DNA from: Cryobacterium sp. Y82
GTDB taxonomy: Bacteria; Actinomycetota; Actinomycetes; Actinomycetales; Microbacteriaceae
Direction of reading: 5' to 3'
DNA length: 64,000 nt
NCBI RefSeq assembly: GCF_002929495.1
Contig: NZ_PJJJ01000026.1
Span: forward strand, 29,256-93,255
Part shown: in pieces, positions 15,612 through 27,049 of the stretch
Layout: every line of letters starts with the position of its first letter
Position numbering within the stretch: the stretch's first letter is position 1
Position numbers and translations under genes: made by a program
The notes under the pieces: model-generated
Told to the model about the DNA's origin: nothing
Databases searched by the model: none
What the model saw: only the letters and a program-made list of their open reading frames with translations

Positions 15612-17594
15612 TTAGTGCTTGTGCGGTCGAACGGTTTGTTGCTCCTCAGCGCCAATTTGGCCAAGGAGTACGGCGGTGGCGTCGAACGGCGGCAGTTTTG
15701 CTGGGTCGGTGACCGGCAGTTGGCAGACGAAGTCGCGGCAGAGGTACGCGGTGGGCTGGCCGCTCGGCGCCGTACGGGCCGCGAAAAGGTCGAATCCGGC
15801 GGCGGTGAATGCCCGCGCCTGAGATTCTGAAACGGATGCAACCACTCCCGCCAGATGGCGACGAGCGAGGTCCTGCAGGGTGACGGGGTACGGGGAAGCG
15901 GGCGCCCGGTCGTTCCGGCGCGGCTGGTCCGGCGAGACAATGACGAGTTGCTCAATCGGAGCGTTGACTTCGTCGAACAGCCGCAACACGGCGCCATAGG
16001 CGAGTGGTCGAGCGGGAGCCAGGTCGGCGACGAGGCCGAGGCTGGCCTGCGCGGCCCGTCGGTAGCGGTCATCGCCGGTGAGGCGGTGCACAAGCAGTGC
16101 GGCATCGGCACTGGCGGAAAGTCCAGAGGGGTAGGCACCCTCGGAGGGATCGATAGTGCTGACCAGACCCTGCCGACTGAGCACCGGATCTGCGCCGTGC
16201 GGCGGGCGGAAAACTGGAGTGTCGGTGGCTGCCGATAGCGTGCTGTCGAGCAGGTGACGAGCCCGAGTGGCGTAGGTCACGTCACCGGTGACCAGTGCGA
16301 GTTCGAGGAGTCCACGCGAGTACATGCCATAGTCCTCCAGGGTGGCTTTCGCGGTCGAAGTGCGCCCATCAACCGAGGCTCGCACGAGGGTGCCGTCGGC
16401 CCGCTCGTGGTGCGCGTGCAGGTAATCGGCTGCCCGGCGGGCCGCGGCTACGAGGTCGGGCTGGTCGAAGGCGAAGCCGGCTCGGGCCAGCGCTTGGATG
16501 GCCAGACTGTTCCAGCCCGTCAGCACCTTCTCATCGAGGGCCGGCGGGGTCTGCTTCGAGCGGTCGCTCTGCTCGAGGGCGTAGTAGCCACCCTCGACTC
16601 GTCGGCCATCGACGGTGCTCTCTGAGTCCTGCGCGCTCGCGAACCCGCCTCCCGGAAGCTGCATCACATCGCAGAGAAAACGTGCGATTTTCTCGGCGAC
16701 CTGACGGGCCCAAGGCTGGCCGCTGAGCATCCACGCACGGGTGTACAGGCTGAGCAGCTGAGCGTTGTCGTAGAGCATCCGTTCGTAGTGCGGGTCGCTC
16801 CAATCTCGATTGACCGCGTAGCGAAAGAAACCGCCCTCGATCGGGTCTCGCAGCGGTGACGCGCCCATAATTTTGAGGGTGCGCAGGGCGAGCGAGGGGC
16901 CGTCGCCGTCGAGCGCGTTGCCGTGCCCGAGCAGAAACGAGAGCGCAGGGGCAACCGGAAACTTCGGCGCACCGCCGAAGCCACCGAACCGGGGGTCTTC
17001 GTATCCGACCAGTTCGGCGACGGCCCGGTTGAGCGCTTCGCCGCCCAGCTGCCCGCCTGCCGCGGAGCGAGCCGCGCCGGAGGCGAGCTCCCGCGCCGAG
17101 TCGGCGAGCAGCTCGGCCACCCTGCCGGCGCCGGCCGTCACTTCGGCGCGGCGGGTCTGCCACGCCTCCGTCACCGCGGTCAGTACCCCGCGAAAGGACG
17201 GATGCGCCGCGATAGCCACCGGCGGAAAGTACGTTCCAGCGTGAAAGGCCTGGCCGTCGGGGGTGACGAACACGTTCAGCGGCCAGCCGAGCCCCTCGAC
17301 GAACGCACTTGCCGCGGCCAGGTAGCTCGCATCGACGTCGGGGTGCTCCTCCCGGTCAACCTTGACGCTCACGAAGTGGGCGTTGAGGTACTCGGCGATC
17401 GCCGGATCGCTGAAGCTCTCCCTCGCCATGACGTGGCACCAGTGGCAGGTGGAATAGCCGATCGATACCAGCACCGGCACGTCCCGCTCCCGCGCTTCAA
17501 TGAACGCGTCTTCACCCCAGCCGAACCAGTCCACTGGGTTGTCGGCGTGGCTGCGCAGGTAGGGGCTGATGGCATCGGCGAGGCGGTTGGTCAT
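15612..17594 (-). CDS. DUF255 thioredoxin-fold protein (YyaL/SPATA20 family)
   Basis: A 660-residue protein. The N-terminus [21 protein letters not shown] is diagnostic of the family, followed by a thioredoxin-like CxxC at Cys50-Cys53 (STCHWCHVM). [15 protein letters not shown] and [12 protein letters not shown] are also conserved. The rest is an alpha/alpha-barrel region resembling glycosidases and epimerases, with [12 protein letters not shown] and [13 protein letters not shown]. The true molecular function is unsettled. The start is at the family-conserved MTNRL, and pnuC ends 47 bp upstream on the same strand. Confidence 0.9.
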   Translation of the reverse strand: MTNRLADAISPYLRSHADNPVDWFGWGEDAFIEARERDVPVLVSIGYSTCHWCHVMARESFSDPAIAEYLNAHFVSVKVDREEHPDVDASYLAAASAFVEGLGWPLNVFVTPDGQAFHAGTYFPPVAIAAHPSFRGVLTAVTEAWQTRRAEVTAGAGRVAELLADSARELASGAARSAAGGQLGGEALNRAVAELVGYEDPRFGGFGGAPKFPVAPALSFLLGHGNALDGDGPSLALRTLKIMGASPLRDPIEGGFFRYAVNRDWSDPHYERMLYDNAQLLSLYTRAWMLSGQPWARQVAEKIARFLCDVMQLPGGGFASAQDSESTVDGRRVEGGYYALEQSDRSKQTPPALDEKVLTGWNSLAIQALARAGFAFDQPDLVAAARRAADYLHAHHERADGTLVRASVDGRTSTAKATLEDYGMYSRGLLELALVTGDVTYATRARHLLDSTLSAATDTPVFRPPHGADPVLSRQGLVSTIDPSEGAYPSGLSASADAALLVHRLTGDDRYRRAAQASLGLVADLAPARPLAYGAVLRLFDEVNAPIEQLVIVSPDQPRRNDRAPASPYPVTLQDLARRHLAGVVASVSESQARAFTAAGFDLFAARTAPSGQPTAYLCRDFVCQLPVTDPAKLPPFDATAVLLGQIGAEEQQTVRPHKH

Positions 17595-17641
17595 GCTCCA
17601 TTCTGCTCCCGGTTGCAGTTTCGGGCGAGCGAAACGAAAAG

Positions 17642-18307
17642 CTAGGCGGCCCCGAGCAGGGCGTTCCGCCGACGCTGCACCCGCACCCACACCACGAAGC
17701 CCACGAGGGTAAAGGCACCATAGAACAGGTAGAGAAAGGCGGAGGCATAGTAGCCGGCGCTGATCAGCAGCGGCACGCCGACGATGTCGACCGCCACCCA
17801 GATGAGCCAGAATTCGGTCCAGCCTTTGGCCATGCCGTAGGTCGCGAGCAACGAGCCGGTGAAGATCCAGGCATCCGCCCACACCGGTTCGAACGAGCCC
17901 AGGGCACGAAAGATGGGGGTGAGCACGAGGGTGCCGGCAACCAGGCCCAGGCCCAGCAGGATGCGGGTACGGTTGCCGGCCCAGCGCGGGGCCACGGCAA
18001 CATGCACGGCCGAGTTGCGGCTGCGCTGCCACTGTACCCACCCGAAGATCGACACGACGATGAACATGATCTGACGACCGGCCTGACCGAGCAGGTTGAC
18101 CGGGTTGGGCGTGCCGAACACGGCCCCGAGGAACACCGTGAACAGCAACGCATTGCCGATGATCCCCACTGGCCACGCCCAAATTTTGCGGCGCATGCCG
18201 CCGACCGCACTGGCAATACCGAAGGCATTGCCGACGATCTCGCGCCAGAGAATGGTCTGGTTACCGATCTGCAACTGGGCGTCGAACAGCCATTCAATCG
18301 GATTCAT
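17642..18307 (-). CDS. pnuC: PnuC-type nicotinamide riboside transporter
   Basis: A 221-residue membrane protein with seven or so hydrophobic segments. Signature stretches are [13 protein letters not shown] and [18 protein letters not shown], which match PnuC facilitators that import nicotinamide riboside for NAD salvage. The ATG at 18307 precedes [10 protein letters not shown], typical of this family. No NAD or TPP riboswitch is visible upstream. No kinase such as NadR is in view. The substrate assignment rests on family resemblance. Confidence 0.88.
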   Translation of the reverse strand: MNPIEWLFDAQLQIGNQTILWREIVGNAFGIASAVGGMRRKIWAWPVGIIGNALLFTVFLGAVFGTPNPVNLLGQAGRQIMFIVVSIFGWVQWQRSRNSAVHVAVAPRWAGNRTRILLGLGLVAGTLVLTPIFRALGSFEPVWADAWIFTGSLLATYGMAKGWTEFWLIWVAVDIVGVPLLISAGYYASAFLYLFYGAFTLVGFVVWVRVQRRRNALLGAA

Positions 18308-18427
18308 GGAGATCTTTCTGCAGGACAACGTGCCCGGTGACGCACAACGCATCCCAATCTACGCCGCTGCGTGGGGAGGTGCAGCGTGATGACGCCAGCG
18401 GCCCCACTCATCAGTGAATGCTGCGGA

Positions 18428-19270
<843 letters not shown>

Positions 19271-19362
19271 CTATTGGCTGCTGTTCAGCATCCACCCCGC
19301 TGAACACCCAATGTTCACTGACCGCGAAAGCGTTGATATGACCGACGTAATATTAAGTCTTC

Positions 19363-22300
19363 ATGGAAACGCTGAATATCACCTTCCCGCCCGAACTGCC
19401 CGTCAGCCAGCGTCGGGACGACATTGCCCGCGCGATTGCCGACAACCAGGTCGTGATCGTCGCCGGGTCGACCGGGTCGGGCAAGACTACCCAGTTGCCC
19501 AAGATCTGCCTCGAACTCGGCCGCAAAAACATCGGCCACACCCAGCCGCGCCGACTCGCCGCGCGCACCATCGCCGAACGCATCGCCGAGGAGCTCGGGC
19601 AGGAAGTCGGGCAGCTGGTCGGCTACCAGGTGCGATTCACGGACAAGGTCGGTGTTGACACCCGCATCAAGTTGATGACCGACGGCATCCTCTTGAATGA
19701 GATTCACCGCGATCGTATGCTGCGCAAGTACGACACGATCATCATCGATGAGGCGCACGAGCGCAGCCTCAATATTGACTTTCTGCTGGGCTACCTGCGG
19801 CAGTTGCTGCCCAAGCGCCCCGATCTGAAGCTCATCATCACCTCGGCCACCATCGACCCGGCCAGTTTCGCGAAGCATTTCGCGGCTGCGGACGGCACCC
19901 CGGCGCCCGTCGTCGAAGTGTCCGGCCGCACCTTTCCAGTGGAGATTCGCTACCGGCCGCTCGTCGCGGAGCCCGGAATCGACGATGACGACGACACAAC
20001 GGATGCCGCTCCCCCGGTCGACCGCGACTATATCGAGGGCATCACCGCCGCCCTCGATGAGCTCGAACGGGAGTCCAACGGCGACGTGCTCGTCTTTCTC
20101 TCCGGCGAGACCGAGATTCGCGATGCCGCCGACGCGCTGCAGGGCAAGTACGCCTCCTCGGCCAGCCGCAACCCCACCGAGGTGCTGCCACTCTACGGCC
20201 GGCTGTCGTCGGCCGACCAGCACCGGGTGTTCCAGCCGTCGACCGTGGCCGGGGTGAAACGGCGCATCGTGCTCGCGACCAACGTGGCCGAGACCAGCCT
20301 GACCGTGCCGGGCATCCGCTATGTCATCGACGCCGGAACCGCGCGCATCAGCCGGTACAGCGTGCGCTCCAAGGTGCAACGACTGCCGATCGAAGCGATC
20401 TCGCAGGCCTCCGGCAACCAGCGCAGCGGTCGCAGCGGCCGCACGAGCGATGGCATCGCGATTCGGCTGTACTCCGAAGAAGACTATATGCGCCGTCCGG
20501 AATATACCGAACCGGAGATTCTGCGCACCAACCTCGCCGCCGTCATTCTGCAGATGATCTCGCTCGGCCTCGGCGACATCGCCTCGTTCCCCTTCTTGAC
20601 CCCGCCGGACAGCCGCAACATCAAGGACGGCCTCGACCTGCTCGCCGAGCTCGGCGCCATCGAGGCCGACGGCGCCGGGCGCACCAAGAGCGGTCGCGCC
20701 GCCGCTCGGGCCACCAGCAGCGAGGCGGATACCATCGCTCCGGCCGCCGCCCCGGCGACCCCCGCGTCCCCGGCGACCCCGCGCCTCACTCGCATCGGCC
20801 AGCAGCTCGCGCAGCTGCCGATCGACCCGCGCTTTGGCCGCATGGTGATCGAGTCGAAGACGCAGGGCACCAGCCGGGAAGTCATGGCGATCGTGGCCGG
20901 GCTGACCATTCAGGACCCGCGAGAGCGCCCGCTCGAGCGTCGCGCCCAGGCCGACCAGTTTCATGCCCGGTTTGCCGACCCGACGAGCGACTTCCTCAGC
21001 CTGCTCAATCTCTGGAACTACCTCGAGAAGCAGCAGTCCGAGCTGGGTTCGAGTGCCTTTCGACGCCTGTGCAAGAACGAATACCTCAACTACCTGCGAG
21101 TGCGCGAGTGGCAGGACGTGCTGCGGCAGTTGCGGCAGCTGGCCAAGCCGCTCGGCCTGCATCTCGGTGAGCCGAGCACGAACCCCGACGGCGTGCACCG
21201 ATCGTTGCTGGCCGGGCTGCTGTCCCATATCGGCCTGAAAGACGTCGCCAAGAAGGACTACGTCGGTGCTCGTCAGCAACGCTTCGTACTCTTTCCCGGG
21301 TCGACGCTGGCGAAGAAGCAGCCGAGCGCGGTCATGAGCGCCGAACTGGTCGAGACCAGCCGGCTGTTTGCCCGCATGAACGCGGTCGTCGACCCAGCCT
21401 GGGCCGAACCCCTCGCCGGCAACCTGTGCAAGCGCAGCTATTCTGAACCGCACTGGGAAATGAAGCAGGGCGCCGCCGTGGTCTACGAACGTGTAACGCT
21501 GTACGGCGTGCCGATCGTGGCCCGCCGCCGAGTGCAGTTCTCGCGGATCGACCCTGCCTACGCCCGGGAGCTGTTCATTCGCCACGCACTGGTGGAGGGC
21601 GAGTGGGACCGCGCGTCGGGGCCGCAAACGTCGGCGGCAGAGAAGGAAGCCGATCGCGGCGCGCGGGGACCGTCCCGCAACGAACGTGTCAACATCTCGG
21701 TCGACGGCGGCACGGCTTCGGGCGGGCGCGGTTCCGGCCGCGGCGCACCGATGGTTGGCAGCAGCGCGAGCCGCGGTGGGCGGCCCGGCCAGACCGGCGA
21801 CCCCGGAATGTGGGCATTTGAGCGGGCCAACGCCAGGCTGCGGGAGGAACTGGCCGAGCTGGAGGAGCGCACCCGGCGCCGGGACATCCTCTTCGATGAC
21901 GAGGCCGTCTTCGATTTCTACCAGCGCCGCATTCCAGCCGACGTATCATCGACCAAGAGCTTCGAGGGTTGGTGGCGCGCCGCCAGGTTCGACACCCCCG
22001 ACCTGCTCACCATGACCGCCGACGCGCTCGTGGCCGAGGACTCCCCCGAGATCGATGAGGGGCTCTTTCCGCCGAGCTGGCAGCAGGGCGACCAGCGCCT
22101 GGCCCTCGGTTACCGGTTCGAACCCGGCGAAGAAGACGACGGCGTGACCGTGCGCATCCCGCTCGCGCTGCTCGCCCGTCTCTCGCCGAACGGTTTCGAC
22201 TGGCAGGTGCCCGGCCTCCGGGCCGAATTGGTGACCGCCATGATCAAGTCGCTGCCGAAGAGCATCCGCCGCAATGTCGTTCCCGCCGCCGACTGGGCCA

Positions 22301-23475
22301 CTCGACTACTGGGCGAACTGCCCGGCGAGCCCGGCATCGTCATGGCGTTGCCGACACCTATCCCCGACGCGTCGTTCGCCGAGACGCTCGCGGCGTTGAT
22401 CCAGAAGCTGACCTACGTGCCGGTGAGCGCGCGCGACTTCGAGCTCGGCCGGATTCCCGCACACCTGCGCATGACGTTTGTCGTCACCGACGAGCGCGGA
22501 CGCACCGTCGCCGCCGACAAGAACCTCAGCGACCTGCAGCGCCGGCTCGGCACCCGGGTGCGCGAGAGCGTTGCGAAGGCAACGAGCGCTGCAGCGCCGA
22601 GCAACGCGATCGAACGCGGCGGCCTCACCACCTGGGACCTCGGCGAGCTCCCCCGCTTCCTCGACACCAAACAGGGCGACAACACGATTCGCGGGTATCC
22701 GACGCTGGTCGATGATGGGGCATCCGTTTCTATTCGCATGATGAGCACCGAACTGGAGCAGGCCCGCGCGCTGCCCCGCGGGGTGCGCCGGCTGCTGCTG
22801 CTCGCGACGCCGTCGCCAGCCGCGTATGTGCAGCAGCACCTGACCGCCGCCGAAAAGCTGAGCCTTGCGACCAGCCCGTACAAGACCACGCAGGCCCTGT
22901 TCGAGGATTGCCTCGCCGCAGCGGTCGACGACGTGCTCTTTCGGGTGCGTCCGGGCGGCCAGGTGTTCATGAAGGCGGAGTTCGACACCATTCGCGATCG
23001 AGTATCGGGGGTGGTGATGGACTCCATGTTCGAAACGGTGGGTCTGGTCGCCCGTATTCTCACCGCTCAACGCCTGGCTGATAAGGCACTCAAGGCTGCA
23101 ACCAGCATGGCACTGCTGCCGGGAATCAGCGACGCGCGCCAGCAGCTCACCGCATTGGTCTATCCCGGTTTCGTCAGCGAAACCGGTCTCGTCCAGTTGC
23201 GTCATCTGCCGCGCTACCTCGGTGGCATCAGTGCCCGGGTGCCAAAACTCGTCGACAACCCGAGCCGCGACCGGGTCTGGATGAACGAAACCCAGGCTGC
23301 AACCACCCGGTTCGAGAACGCCGGCGGTACCATGCCGCTTAAAGCGGATGCTGACGTCTCCGTTCTGCGCGCCCGCTGGATGATCGAGGAACTGCGGATC
23401 AGTCTGTTCGCACAGGAACTCAAAGCGGCGGAGTCTGTCTCACTGCAACGAATCCAGAAAGTGCTTGCCGGATAA
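19363..23475 (+). CDS. hrpA: ATP-dependent RNA helicase HrpA
   Basis: A 1370-residue DEAH-box helicase, full length for HrpA. Walker A is GSTGSGKT (35-42), DEAH lies at 129-132, motif III is SATID, and motif VI lies in QRSGRSGR. Winged-helix and ratchet (HA2), OB-fold and the long HrpA C-terminal region follow. Two low-complexity insertions stand out: an Ala/Pro/Thr-rich stretch near residues 442-476 and a Gly/Arg/Ser-rich stretch near 750-809 (GGRGSGRG). TAATAT lies 9 nt before the ATG, so the 5' leader is probably nearly absent. A perfect palindrome follows the stop. Confidence 0.95.
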   Translation: METLNITFPPELPVSQRRDDIARAIADNQVVIVAGSTGSGKTTQLPKICLELGRKNIGHTQPRRLAARTIAERIAEELGQEVGQLVGYQVRFTDKVGVDTRIKLMTDGILLNEIHRDRMLRKYDTIIIDEAHERSLNIDFLLGYLRQLLPKRPDLKLIITSATIDPASFAKHFAAADGTPAPVVEVSGRTFPVEIRYRPLVAEPGIDDDDDTTDAAPPVDRDYIEGITAALDELERESNGDVLVFLSGETEIRDAADALQGKYASSASRNPTEVLPLYGRLSSADQHRVFQPSTVAGVKRRIVLATNVAETSLTVPGIRYVIDAGTARISRYSVRSKVQRLPIEAISQASGNQRSGRSGRTSDGIAIRLYSEEDYMRRPEYTEPEILRTNLAAVILQMISLGLGDIASFPFLTPPDSRNIKDGLDLLAELGAIEADGAGRTKSGRAAARATSSEADTIAPAAAPATPASPATPRLTRIGQQLAQLPIDPRFGRMVIESKTQGTSREVMAIVAGLTIQDPRERPLERRAQADQFHARFADPTSDFLSLLNLWNYLEKQQSELGSSAFRRLCKNEYLNYLRVREWQDVLRQLRQLAKPLGLHLGEPSTNPDGVHRSLLAGLLSHIGLKDVAKKDYVGARQQRFVLFPGSTLAKKQPSAVMSAELVETSRLFARMNAVVDPAWAEPLAGNLCKRSYSEPHWEMKQGAAVVYERVTLYGVPIVARRRVQFSRIDPAYARELFIRHALVEGEWDRASGPQTSAAEKEADRGARGPSRNERVNISVDGGTASGGRGSGRGAPMVGSSASRGGRPGQTGDPGMWAFERANARLREELAELEERTRRRDILFDDEAVFDFYQRRIPADVSSTKSFEGWWRAARFDTPDLLTMTADALVAEDSPEIDEGLFPPSWQQGDQRLALGYRFEPGEEDDGVTVRIPLALLARLSPNGFDWQVPGLRAELVTAMIKSLPKSIRRNVVPAADWATRLLGELPGEPGIVMALPTPIPDASFAETLAALIQKLTYVPVSARDFELGRIPAHLRMTFVVTDERGRTVAADKNLSDLQRRLGTRVRESVAKATSAAAPSNAIERGGLTTWDLGELPRFLDTKQGDNTIRGYPTLVDDGASVSIRMMSTELEQARALPRGVRRLLLLATPSPAAYVQQHLTAAEKLSLATSPYKTTQALFEDCLAAAVDDVLFRVRPGGQVFMKAEFDTIRDRVSGVVMDSMFETVGLVARILTAQRLADKALKAATSMALLPGISDARQQLTALVYPGFVSETGLVQLRHLPRYLGGISARVPKLVDNPSRDRVWMNETQAATTRFENAGGTMPLKADADVSVLRARWMIEELRISLFAQELKAAESVSLQRIQKVLAG

Positions 23476-23501
23476 CGGGCCTCTGCTGCCACGGGTTGCC
23501 G

Positions 23502-23574
23502 CCGGGCCCACCTTACGGAACCGGGCCCACGATAGATCATGGGCCCCCTTTCCGGGCCCGGGCCCGGAAAGGGG
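23502..23574. terminator. Palindrome and GGGCCC cluster between convergent genes
   Basis: A perfect 30-bp palindrome without loop (23545-23574), each arm CCCCTTTCCGGGCCC or its complement, lies between hrpA and the amino-acid ABC operon, which converge here. It could terminate both. Upstream, GGGCCC recurs at 23504, 23523 and 23541, with CCGGGCCCAC repeated at a 19-bp spacing. There is no clear T-tract. Confidence 0.6.
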
Positions 23575-23583
23575 TGAGTGGGG

Positions 23584-24351
23584 CTAGAGCACTTTGGAGA
23601 GGAAGGCCTGGGTGCGGTGGTGCTGGGGGTTGGCGAGCACCTCGGTGGGTACGCCGCTCTCGACGACGACGCCGCCGTCCATGAAGACCAGCGAATCGGC
23701 GACCTCGCGGGCGAAACCCATCTCGTGGGTGACCACGATCATGGTCATGCCGTCGCGGGCCAGGACCTGCATGACGTCGAGCACCTCGCCGACCAGCTCG
23801 GGGTCGAGCGCGCTGGTGGGTTCGTCGAACAGCATGAGCTTGGGTTCCATGGCGAGGGCACGGGCGATCGCGACCCGCTGCTGCTGTCCGCCAGAGAGGT
23901 GCGCGGGGTAGTAGTCGGCTCGTTCGGCGAGACCGACCCGGGCCAGGAGGGCGCGGGCGTTGGCCTCGACCCCTGCCCTCGACAGGCCCTTGACCCGGAT
24001 GGGCGCTTCCATCACGTTCTGCAAAGCGGTCATGTGTGGAAACAGGTTGAAGCGCTGAAACACCATGCCGATGTCTCGGCGCTGCCGCGCCGCCTCCTTA
24101 GGGCGCATCTCGTAGAGCTTGTGGTTGGCCTCGCGGTAGCCGATGAGTTCGCCATCCACGCTCAGGCGTCCGGACGAGACGACCTCGAGATGGTTGATGC
24201 ATCGCAGAAAGGTGGACTTGCCCGAGCCGCTTGGCCCGACCAGGCACATGACCTCGCCGCGCTTGACCTCGAGCGAGATGCTCTTGAGCACCTCATTAGA
24301 GCCGAAACTCTTGGAGACGCGGTCGGCGACCACCATAGGGGTGTCTAGCAT
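23584..24351 (-). CDS. Polar amino-acid ABC transporter ATPase
   Basis: A 255-residue ATPase of the GlnQ/HisP class. Walker A is GPSGSGKST, the Q-loop lies in [12 protein letters not shown], the signature is LSGGQQQR, Walker B is [12 protein letters not shown], and the switch His is in [13 protein letters not shown]. It overlaps the permease stop by 1 nt and is the last gene of a binding protein-permease-ATPase operon. [14 protein letters not shown] is typical of amino-acid importers. Confidence 0.93.
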   Translation of the reverse strand: MLDTPMVVADRVSKSFGSNEVLKSISLEVKRGEVMCLVGPSGSGKSTFLRCINHLEVVSSGRLSVDGELIGYREANHKLYEMRPKEAARQRRDIGMVFQRFNLFPHMTALQNVMEAPIRVKGLSRAGVEANARALLARVGLAERADYYPAHLSGGQQQRVAIARALAMEPKLMLFDEPTSALDPELVGEVLDVMQVLARDGMTMIVVTHEMGFAREVADSLVFMDGGVVVESGVPTEVLANPQHHRTQAFLSKVL

Positions 24352-25346
24352 CAGCGGTCTTCCTTGTGCGGGTCGGTGGGGGGCAGCACAACGGTGGGTT
24401 GACCGCTGCCGACGACCGGGGTGACCCCGGTCATGGTGCCCGTGATCGACGCCGTCGCGTCATCCGCTTTCTTATCTGGGCGGCGGTCGCCGATGCCGCG
24501 GGCGAACCGCTTCTCGAGAAAGTACTGGCCGACCATGAGGATGGAAGTGAAGAACAGGTACCAGATCGACGCGACGATGAGCATCGGCACTGTTTCGAAA
24601 GTCACGGCGGCAATGTCGCGGGAGCGCGTGTACAGCTCGAGGGTGAAAGGAATGGCCGTCACGAGCGAGGTCGTCTTGAGCATCGAGATGACCTCGTTGC
24701 CGGCCGGCGGAATGATCACCCGCATCGACTGCGGAACGATCACGCGCACCATGGTCTGGAACCAGCTCATACCGAGCGCGGTCGCCGCTTCTTCCTGCCC
24801 GCTGTCGACCGAGAGCAGGCCGGCGCGCACGATCTCGGCCATGTAAGCGGCCTCGTTGAGGGCAAGTCCCACGATCGCGAGAATGAACGCGCTCAGCGCG
24901 ACCCGGGTCGGAAAAGACACCCACGGTTCGGTGAAGGGCAACCCGATGTCGATGGTCTGGTAGATCGTGCCGATCAGGCCCCAGAATGCGAGTTGAACGT
25001 ACACCGGGGTACCACGGAAGATCCACAGGTAGACCCAGGCGATACTGCTGACGACCGTGTTGGGTGAGAGCCGCATGATGGCGAGGGTCACCCCGAGAAT
25101 GATCGCGATGACCATGGAGTAGACCGTGAGTTGCAGGGTGATGAACGCCGCCTGCGAGATGCGCTGGTCGAACAGGTACTTGCCGACCGCCGGCCAGTTG
25201 TAGGCCGGGCGCATCGCCGCATCGGCGATGAACAGCGCCACGATGAGCAGCAACACGACCGCGAAGGTATTGCGCCACGGGTGGCGCAGGCGAATGGCCT
25301 TGATACCGGGCTCTGTCTTGACGCCGGTCGCCGTCGTGTTCGTCAT
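24351..25346 (-). CDS. Amino-acid ABC transporter permease
   Basis: A 331-residue permease of the HisM/GlnP type. The core has five to six helices and the EAA-like loop [42 protein letters not shown] is diagnostic of polar amino-acid permeases. The C-terminal 50 residues are a hydrophilic Thr/Pro-rich tail. It follows the binding-protein gene by 21 bp and overlaps the ATPase gene by 1 nt. Only one permease gene is present, so a homodimer is likely. Confidence 0.92.
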   Translation of the reverse strand: MTNTTATGVKTEPGIKAIRLRHPWRNTFAVVLLLIVALFIADAAMRPAYNWPAVGKYLFDQRISQAAFITLQLTVYSMVIAIILGVTLAIMRLSPNTVVSSIAWVYLWIFRGTPVYVQLAFWGLIGTIYQTIDIGLPFTEPWVSFPTRVALSAFILAIVGLALNEAAYMAEIVRAGLLSVDSGQEEAATALGMSWFQTMVRVIVPQSMRVIIPPAGNEVISMLKTTSLVTAIPFTLELYTRSRDIAAVTFETVPMLIVASIWYLFFTSILMVGQYFLEKRFARGIGDRRPDKKADDATASITGTMTGVTPVVGSGQPTVVLPPTDPHKEDR

Positions 25347-25367
25347 GATGTGGGTCGCTTACTCTTT

Positions 25368-26261
25368 CTAGCCGTTGGCGGCGACGTTGATGGTGATGGT
25401 GTCGATGCCACCATCGGTGACACCCCACGCGTCGAGGATCTTGCCATAGGAACCGTCATCGACCATGGACTGCAGGGCGGCCTGCACGGCCGCCGTCAGC
25501 TCGGATCCCTTGTCGACGGTGATGCCGTACGGCGCCGTGTCGAAGCTCTCGCCGGCGGGCTGTAGCTCGCCGTCGGCCTTGGAGATGGCGTAGAGGGTGA
25601 CGGGCGAGTCGGCGCTGAGCGCATCGGCCTTGCCGAGCACGACCGCGTTGGTCGCTTCGTCCTGCGAACCGTAGGGCAGCACGTCGATGGGCTCCTTGCC
25701 GGCTGCGACGCAGGCCGCGTTCTTGGCGGGCAACTCATCGGTCTCTTCAACCGTGTTGTCCTGCACGGCGACGGTGAGGCCGCAGGCATTGTCGGGGTCG
25801 ACGGTGCTGCCAACGGGCGCGGCCCAGAGGATTCCGGCGTTGTAGTAGTTGACGAAGTCAACCTGCTTCTCGCGCTCGAGGTTATCGGTGAAGGAGGATT
25901 CACCGATATCGACGGTGCCACCGGTGATGCTTGGAATGATGGTGTCGAACGACGCGATCTGGTACTTCGTGGTGAGGCCGAGCTTGGCGGCGATACCGTT
26001 GGCGAGCTCGATACCCCAGCCGATCGGTGCCCCCGACTCGTCCTTGAACTCGTTTGGCGGGTAGGCCGCGTCGGTTCCGACGACGAGCACGCCCGCGCTT
26101 GCAATGTCCGCGGGGAGCAGCGCGACCGCTGCGGGATCCGCTTCGATGGTGCTCGCGGCATCGGGCGATGTCGTTGCGGTCGGAGTGGAGTTGTCGACAC
26201 AGCCGGTCAGCAGCAAGACGGCGGCGGCAGCGAATGCCGGAATAACGTAGCGTGCGCGCAT
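25368..26261 (-). CDS. Amino-acid ABC transporter substrate-binding lipoprotein
   Basis: A 297-residue exported lipoprotein with lipobox LLTGC and a Thr/Ser/Ala linker. The solute-binding fold (SBP_bac_3) shows VLVVGTDAAYPPNEFKDESG, FDTIIPSITGGTVDIGESSF and ALSADSPVTLYAI. It begins at an ATG preceded by the ribosome site GAAGGAAG. First gene of the operon with the permease and ATPase. Ligand identity cannot be read; polar or cationic amino acids are the family norm. Confidence 0.92.
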   Translation of the reverse strand: MRARYVIPAFAAAAVLLLTGCVDNSTPTATTSPDAASTIEADPAAVALLPADIASAGVLVVGTDAAYPPNEFKDESGAPIGWGIELANGIAAKLGLTTKYQIASFDTIIPSITGGTVDIGESSFTDNLEREKQVDFVNYYNAGILWAAPVGSTVDPDNACGLTVAVQDNTVEETDELPAKNAACVAAGKEPIDVLPYGSQDEATNAVVLGKADALSADSPVTLYAISKADGELQPAGESFDTAPYGITVDKGSELTAAVQAALQSMVDDGSYGKILDAWGVTDGGIDTITINVAANG

Positions 26262-26387
26262 GGCACTTCCTTCTCTAGGTGGTCGAAAATGCGCGGGTTC
26301 GACGATGAGCCCACACGCGGGTAAGACCTAACGAGCCTAGTGCAAGCGCGGCGCGGCAAATTCGAGCGCTAACCCGTCAGGGAAATT

Positions 26388-26416
26388 TTGACGAGCGGAT
26401 GCCGCGGATCTATCGT
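26388..26416 (+). promoter_or_regulatory. Promoter TTGACG-17-TATCGT
   Basis: TTGACG (26388-26393) and TATCGT (26411-26416) are separated by 17 bp. The GTG at 26423 follows after 6 nt, so transcription should start at the start codon. This rules out the in-frame ATG at 26399, which lies within the promoter. Confidence 0.75.
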
Positions 26417-26422
26417 CGAGAG

Positions 26423-26950
26423 GTGTCTACCGAAACCCCGAATATTTTGTACACGTCACCGACCGACCCGCTCGCGGCCGCGCTGGTGGCTGAACTCTCG
26501 CGGGAGTACGACGAGCGTTACGGCCTGAACGACGGAATTCCGTCGTCGATCGAGCTCAGCCGGTATCCGGCCCGGCGCTTTCAACCGATCGACGGTGGCA
26601 CGTTTCTCCTGCTGGTGGAGAACGGCAGCGCTGTTGCCGGCGGAGCGTTCATGCGGGCCGAGAATGCTGGTGCCGTCGAGATCAAGCGAGTTTGGACCCA
26701 CTCGGCGCACCGAAGGCGCGGCCTCGCCCGCCAAGTGATGGCCGAGCTGGAGGCCGAAGCTGCCCGGCGGGGCATCCGTTCTATTGTGCTGACCACGGGG
26801 CCGCGCCAGCCGGAGGCGGTGGCGCTGTATCTCACGCTCGGTTATGAGCCGCAGTTCGACCTTGACGCCGACCGGGAGTCGATCGGGTATCTGGAGTTTC
26901 GCAAGCAACTCGATGCTGGCGTCGCCAAACGCGGTTCTGTCGAGCCGTAG
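26423..26950 (+). CDS. GNAT-family N-acetyltransferase
   Basis: A 175-residue acetyl-CoA-dependent acyltransferase. The acetyl-CoA pyrophosphate loop is HRRRGLARQVMAELE, preceded by the beta-strand AVEIKRVWTH and followed by IRSIVLTTGPRQPEAVALY and TLGYEP. The start is decided by the promoter (GTG, leaderless). It stands alone and is closed by a terminator hairpin. Acceptor substrate unknown. Confidence 0.85.
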   Translation: MSTETPNILYTSPTDPLAAALVAELSREYDERYGLNDGIPSSIELSRYPARRFQPIDGGTFLLLVENGSAVAGGAFMRAENAGAVEIKRVWTHSAHRRRGLARQVMAELEAEAARRGIRSIVLTTGPRQPEAVALYLTLGYEPQFDLDADRESIGYLEFRKQLDAGVAKRGSVEP

Positions 26951-26986
26951 ACCGGTCGGCTAAACAGGGCGCCGGTGCACGCCACC

Positions 26987-27040
26987 GAGGCGCTGGTCGG
27001 TGCCGAGGCGCTGATCGGTGAAGAGGCGCTGATCGGTAAA
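26987..27040. repeat. Three 18-bp tandem repeats
   Basis: Three direct units variant of GAGGCGCTGATCGGTGAA, with a fourth partial GAGGCA. They lie after the GNAT stop and before its terminator. The period is a multiple of three, but the open frame across it has no start or family support. Confidence 0.85.
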
Positions 27041-27049
27041 GAGGCACAG

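Noticed and set aside
18365-18386. CGCTGC/GCAGCG hairpin between the aldo/keto reductase gene and pnuC as a terminator
   Set aside because: Short stem, 10-nt loop and no T-tract; not strong enough to list.
18308-18427. Riboswitch upstream of pnuC
   Set aside because: I looked for TPP and NAD-type consensus words and found none.
19315-21627. Very long open frame antisense to hrpA
   Set aside because: High-GC sequence often leaves long antisense frames; the plus strand encodes a complete HrpA with all helicase motifs, and the antisense product has no recognisable domain.
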